A DNA stretch of 6,322 nucleotides from Acidimicrobiales bacterium (GTDB taxonomy: Bacteria > Actinomycetota > Acidimicrobiia > Acidimicrobiales > SZUA-35): NCBI GenBank assembly GCA_013003325.1, contig JABDJU010000364.1, positions 1-6,322 of the forward strand, read 5' to 3'. Position numbers and translations under genes: made by a program. The notes beneath the pieces were generated by a model that saw only the letters and a list, made by a program, of their open reading frames with translations, made no database searches and had not been told where the DNA came from. This document shows, piece by piece, positions 5,646 through 6,322 of this stretch (positions are counted from its first letter, which is position 1; each line of letters starts with the position of its first letter).

Positions 5646-6013
5646 TGCCGATCGCCAGCCGAGGTCAGGCCACGGTGGAGCTGGCCTTGGTTCTGCCGGT
5701 CGTCGTAGTCCTCGCTCTGGCCGTCGGGCAGGTGGCGGTCATCGCCGTCGACTCGGTGCTGGTCCACCACGCCGCCCGCGAAGCGGCCCGGGCGGCGGCG
5801 GTTGACCCGTCCCTGGCAACCGCCCACGGCGCGGCGATCGGTGCGGCGGGACTCCAGGCCGACCAGCTCTCTGTCTCGCTTTCGGGGGGTCGGGCGCCGG
5901 GGGACACCCTCACGGTCGAGGTGCGGTACCGATCAACAACTGATGTGCCGCTCGTCGGTCGGATAGTGGGTGATGTCGACCTTGAAGCAGCTGTGGCGAT
6001 CCGAGTGGAGTGA
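5645..6013 (+). CDS. tadE: TadE-like pseudopilin
   Basis: Pseudopilin of the Tad system, 122 residues, expected to be processed by the same prepilin peptidase and to sit in the membrane during pilus assembly. ATG at 5645 shares one base with the flp stop (TGATG), so translation is probably coupled. A 7-residue leader MPIASRG ends at the cleavage motif G7|QATVE with E12 at +5. Then comes a hydrophobic helix (about 13-38) and the segment DSVLVHHAAREAARAAAV (36-53), typical of TadE-family proteins. The remaining 70 residues look like an extracytoplasmic beta-rich domain (e.g. LSVSLSGGRAPGDTLTVEVRY, split over 75-95). The leader/cleavage motif RGQATVE is identical to that in flp. No TadF or TadG follows, so this may be the only pseudopilin of the locus. 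Confidence 0.88.
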   Translation: MPIASRGQATVELALVLPVVVVLALAVGQVAVIAVDSVLVHHAAREAARAAAVDPSLATAHGAAIGAAGLQADQLSVSLSGGRAPGDTLTVEVRYRSTTDVPLVGRIVGDVDLEAAVAIRVE

Positions 6014-6152
6014 GGCACTCGATCGAGTCGCAAACCAGCGACGTAGAGACTCTCAGCCCCGACCCCGGGTCGGGAATATCAGGGTGCGATCAGGGTTGTC
6101 CCCGATGACAGTTCATTCCCCTCAGAACGACACTGGTCATGCCCCAAGAAAA

Positions 6153-6170
6153 GAGGTGCCACGGCACCTC
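6153..6170 (-). terminator. Hairpin with U tract on the minus strand
   Basis: GAGGTGCC (6153-6160) pairs with GGCACCTC (6163-6170), 7-8 bp around a CACG/CGTG tetraloop. Read on the minus strand the stem is followed by TTTTCTTGG, like an intrinsic terminator for leftward transcription. On the plus strand it is followed by CTCTCAGC and would not terminate. It may block antisense transcription into the tad operon, or end a short leftward RNA. Confidence 0.45.
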
Positions 6171-6177
6171 CTCTCAG

Positions 6178-6219
6178 CACCGGGCGGGGTGTCCTCTCCC
6201 CCCGCCCCGCCCGGTGTTT
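6178..6219 (+). terminator. Probable terminator of the tad operon
   Basis: CACCGGGCGGGG (6178-6189) and CCCCGCCCGGTG (6205-6216) form a perfect 12-bp stem with a 15-base loop, followed by TTTCCCCC on the plus strand. The stem is very stable but the U tract is short. It lies 165 bp after the tadE stop and before the strong start signal at 6318, so it is the best candidate for ending the tad transcript. Confidence 0.65.
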
Positions 6220-6270
6220 CCCCCTTCGGACCCTCCTGACCAGGCCAAAAAGGACGACCCGAAACATGCA

Positions 6271-6303
6271 TGCAAAACCGACACTCCACGAGGTAGTTTT
6301 GCA
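6271..6303. repeat. 8-bp inverted repeat next to the downstream ribosome binding site
   Basis: TGCAAAAC (6271-6278) is the exact reverse complement of GTTTTGCA (6296-6303), with a 17-base spacer. The right arm runs into the first base of the AGGAGG ribosome binding site at 6303-6308. It could be an operator or an mRNA hairpin that affects access to that site. Confidence 0.5.
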
Positions 6304-6317
6304 GGAGGTGTATTCCC

Positions 6318-6322
6318 ATGGC
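6318..6322 (+). CDS. Start of a further gene (first bases only)
   Basis: ATG at 6318-6320 follows AGGAGGTG (6303-6310), a near-perfect Shine-Dalgarno sequence with 9 bases between AGGAGG and the ATG, so translation probably starts here at high rate. Only the start codon and two bases of the second codon (GC, so alanine) are in the window. The product cannot be identified. Confidence 0.5.

Larger units (their letters stand above)
6014..6317. other. Non-coding tail of the tad operon and upstream region of the next gene
   Basis: No convincing gene is seen in this 304-bp stretch; open frames through it lack ribosome binding sites and run through hairpins. It holds a perfect 12-bp palindrome ACTCGATCGAGT (6017-6028), a hairpin CCCGACC/GGTCGGG (6058-6074), a direct repeat ATCAGGGT (6078-6085 and 6089-6096, 11-bp period), two strong hairpins (6153-6170 and 6178-6216), the octamer TGCATGCA (6267-6274) and an inverted repeat TGCAAAAC/GTTTTGCA (6271-6303). 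Confidence 0.65.

Noticed and set aside
5970..6239. Plus-strand frame of 89 codons over the end of tadE and the tail
   Set aside because: Its start lies inside tadE in another frame with no ribosome binding site, and it runs through two strong hairpins.
1..6322. CRISPR array, insertion sequence or prophage signs
   Set aside because: No regularly spaced repeats, transposase or integrase-like frame, or attachment-site duplication at the selC end was seen. The tRNA gene is intact and followed by its own terminator.

Overview
This is a GC-rich window with dense coding, frequent GTG starts, 4-base stop/start overlaps and strong AGGAGG-type ribosome binding sites. It carries a type II glutamine synthetase beside a GlnA2-like type I enzyme, a selenocysteine tRNA, and a compact Tad (Flp pilus) operon of the kind found in Actinomycetota. 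I infer a high-GC actinobacterium, possibly of the Acidimicrobiia. The phylum-level guess is moderately supported and the class-level guess is weak.

Layout. (1) 1-611, minus strand: N-terminal 203 codons of a type I glutamine synthetase, cut by the window edge. (2) 612-899: divergent regulatory region with a 23-bp imperfect palindrome and an extra GTTCAC half-site, placed to control both synthetase genes. (3) 900-1913, plus: complete type II glutamine synthetase (glnII). (4) 1935-1966: hairpin terminator shared tail-to-tail by glnII and selC. (5) 1975-2070, minus: selC, the UCA-anticodon selenocysteine tRNA. It is the only RNA gene here and its acceptor/T-arm geometry looks like 7/6. (6) 2071-2284: divergent selC/tad leader with repeats and a long potential hairpin. 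(7) 2285-6013, plus: six-gene tad operon, tadZ-tadA-tadB-tadC-flp-tadE. (8) 6014-6317: non-coding tail with several inverted and direct repeats and the probable operon terminator. (9) 6318 onward: first bases of a further plus-strand gene behind a very strong ribosome binding site.

How the genes work together. The two synthetases both make glutamine from glutamate, ammonia and ATP, and their divergent arrangement suggests shared nitrogen control. selC supplies the tRNA for selenocysteine insertion at UGA. No other selenium gene and no obvious selenoprotein is visible, so its partners lie elsewhere. In the tad operon, TadA is the ATPase that powers pilus assembly, TadB and TadC form the inner-membrane platform, TadZ is the localisation factor, and Flp and TadE are the pilin and pseudopilin. 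No prepilin peptidase (TadV) or second pseudopilin (TadF/TadG) lies in the window.

I did not find a wholly new system. The most unusual points are the selC geometry, the TadZ P-loop lacking its catalytic lysine, the uncertain flp start (two possible leaders), the tandem hairpins between tadC and flp, and the repeat-rich leader and tail of the tad operon.
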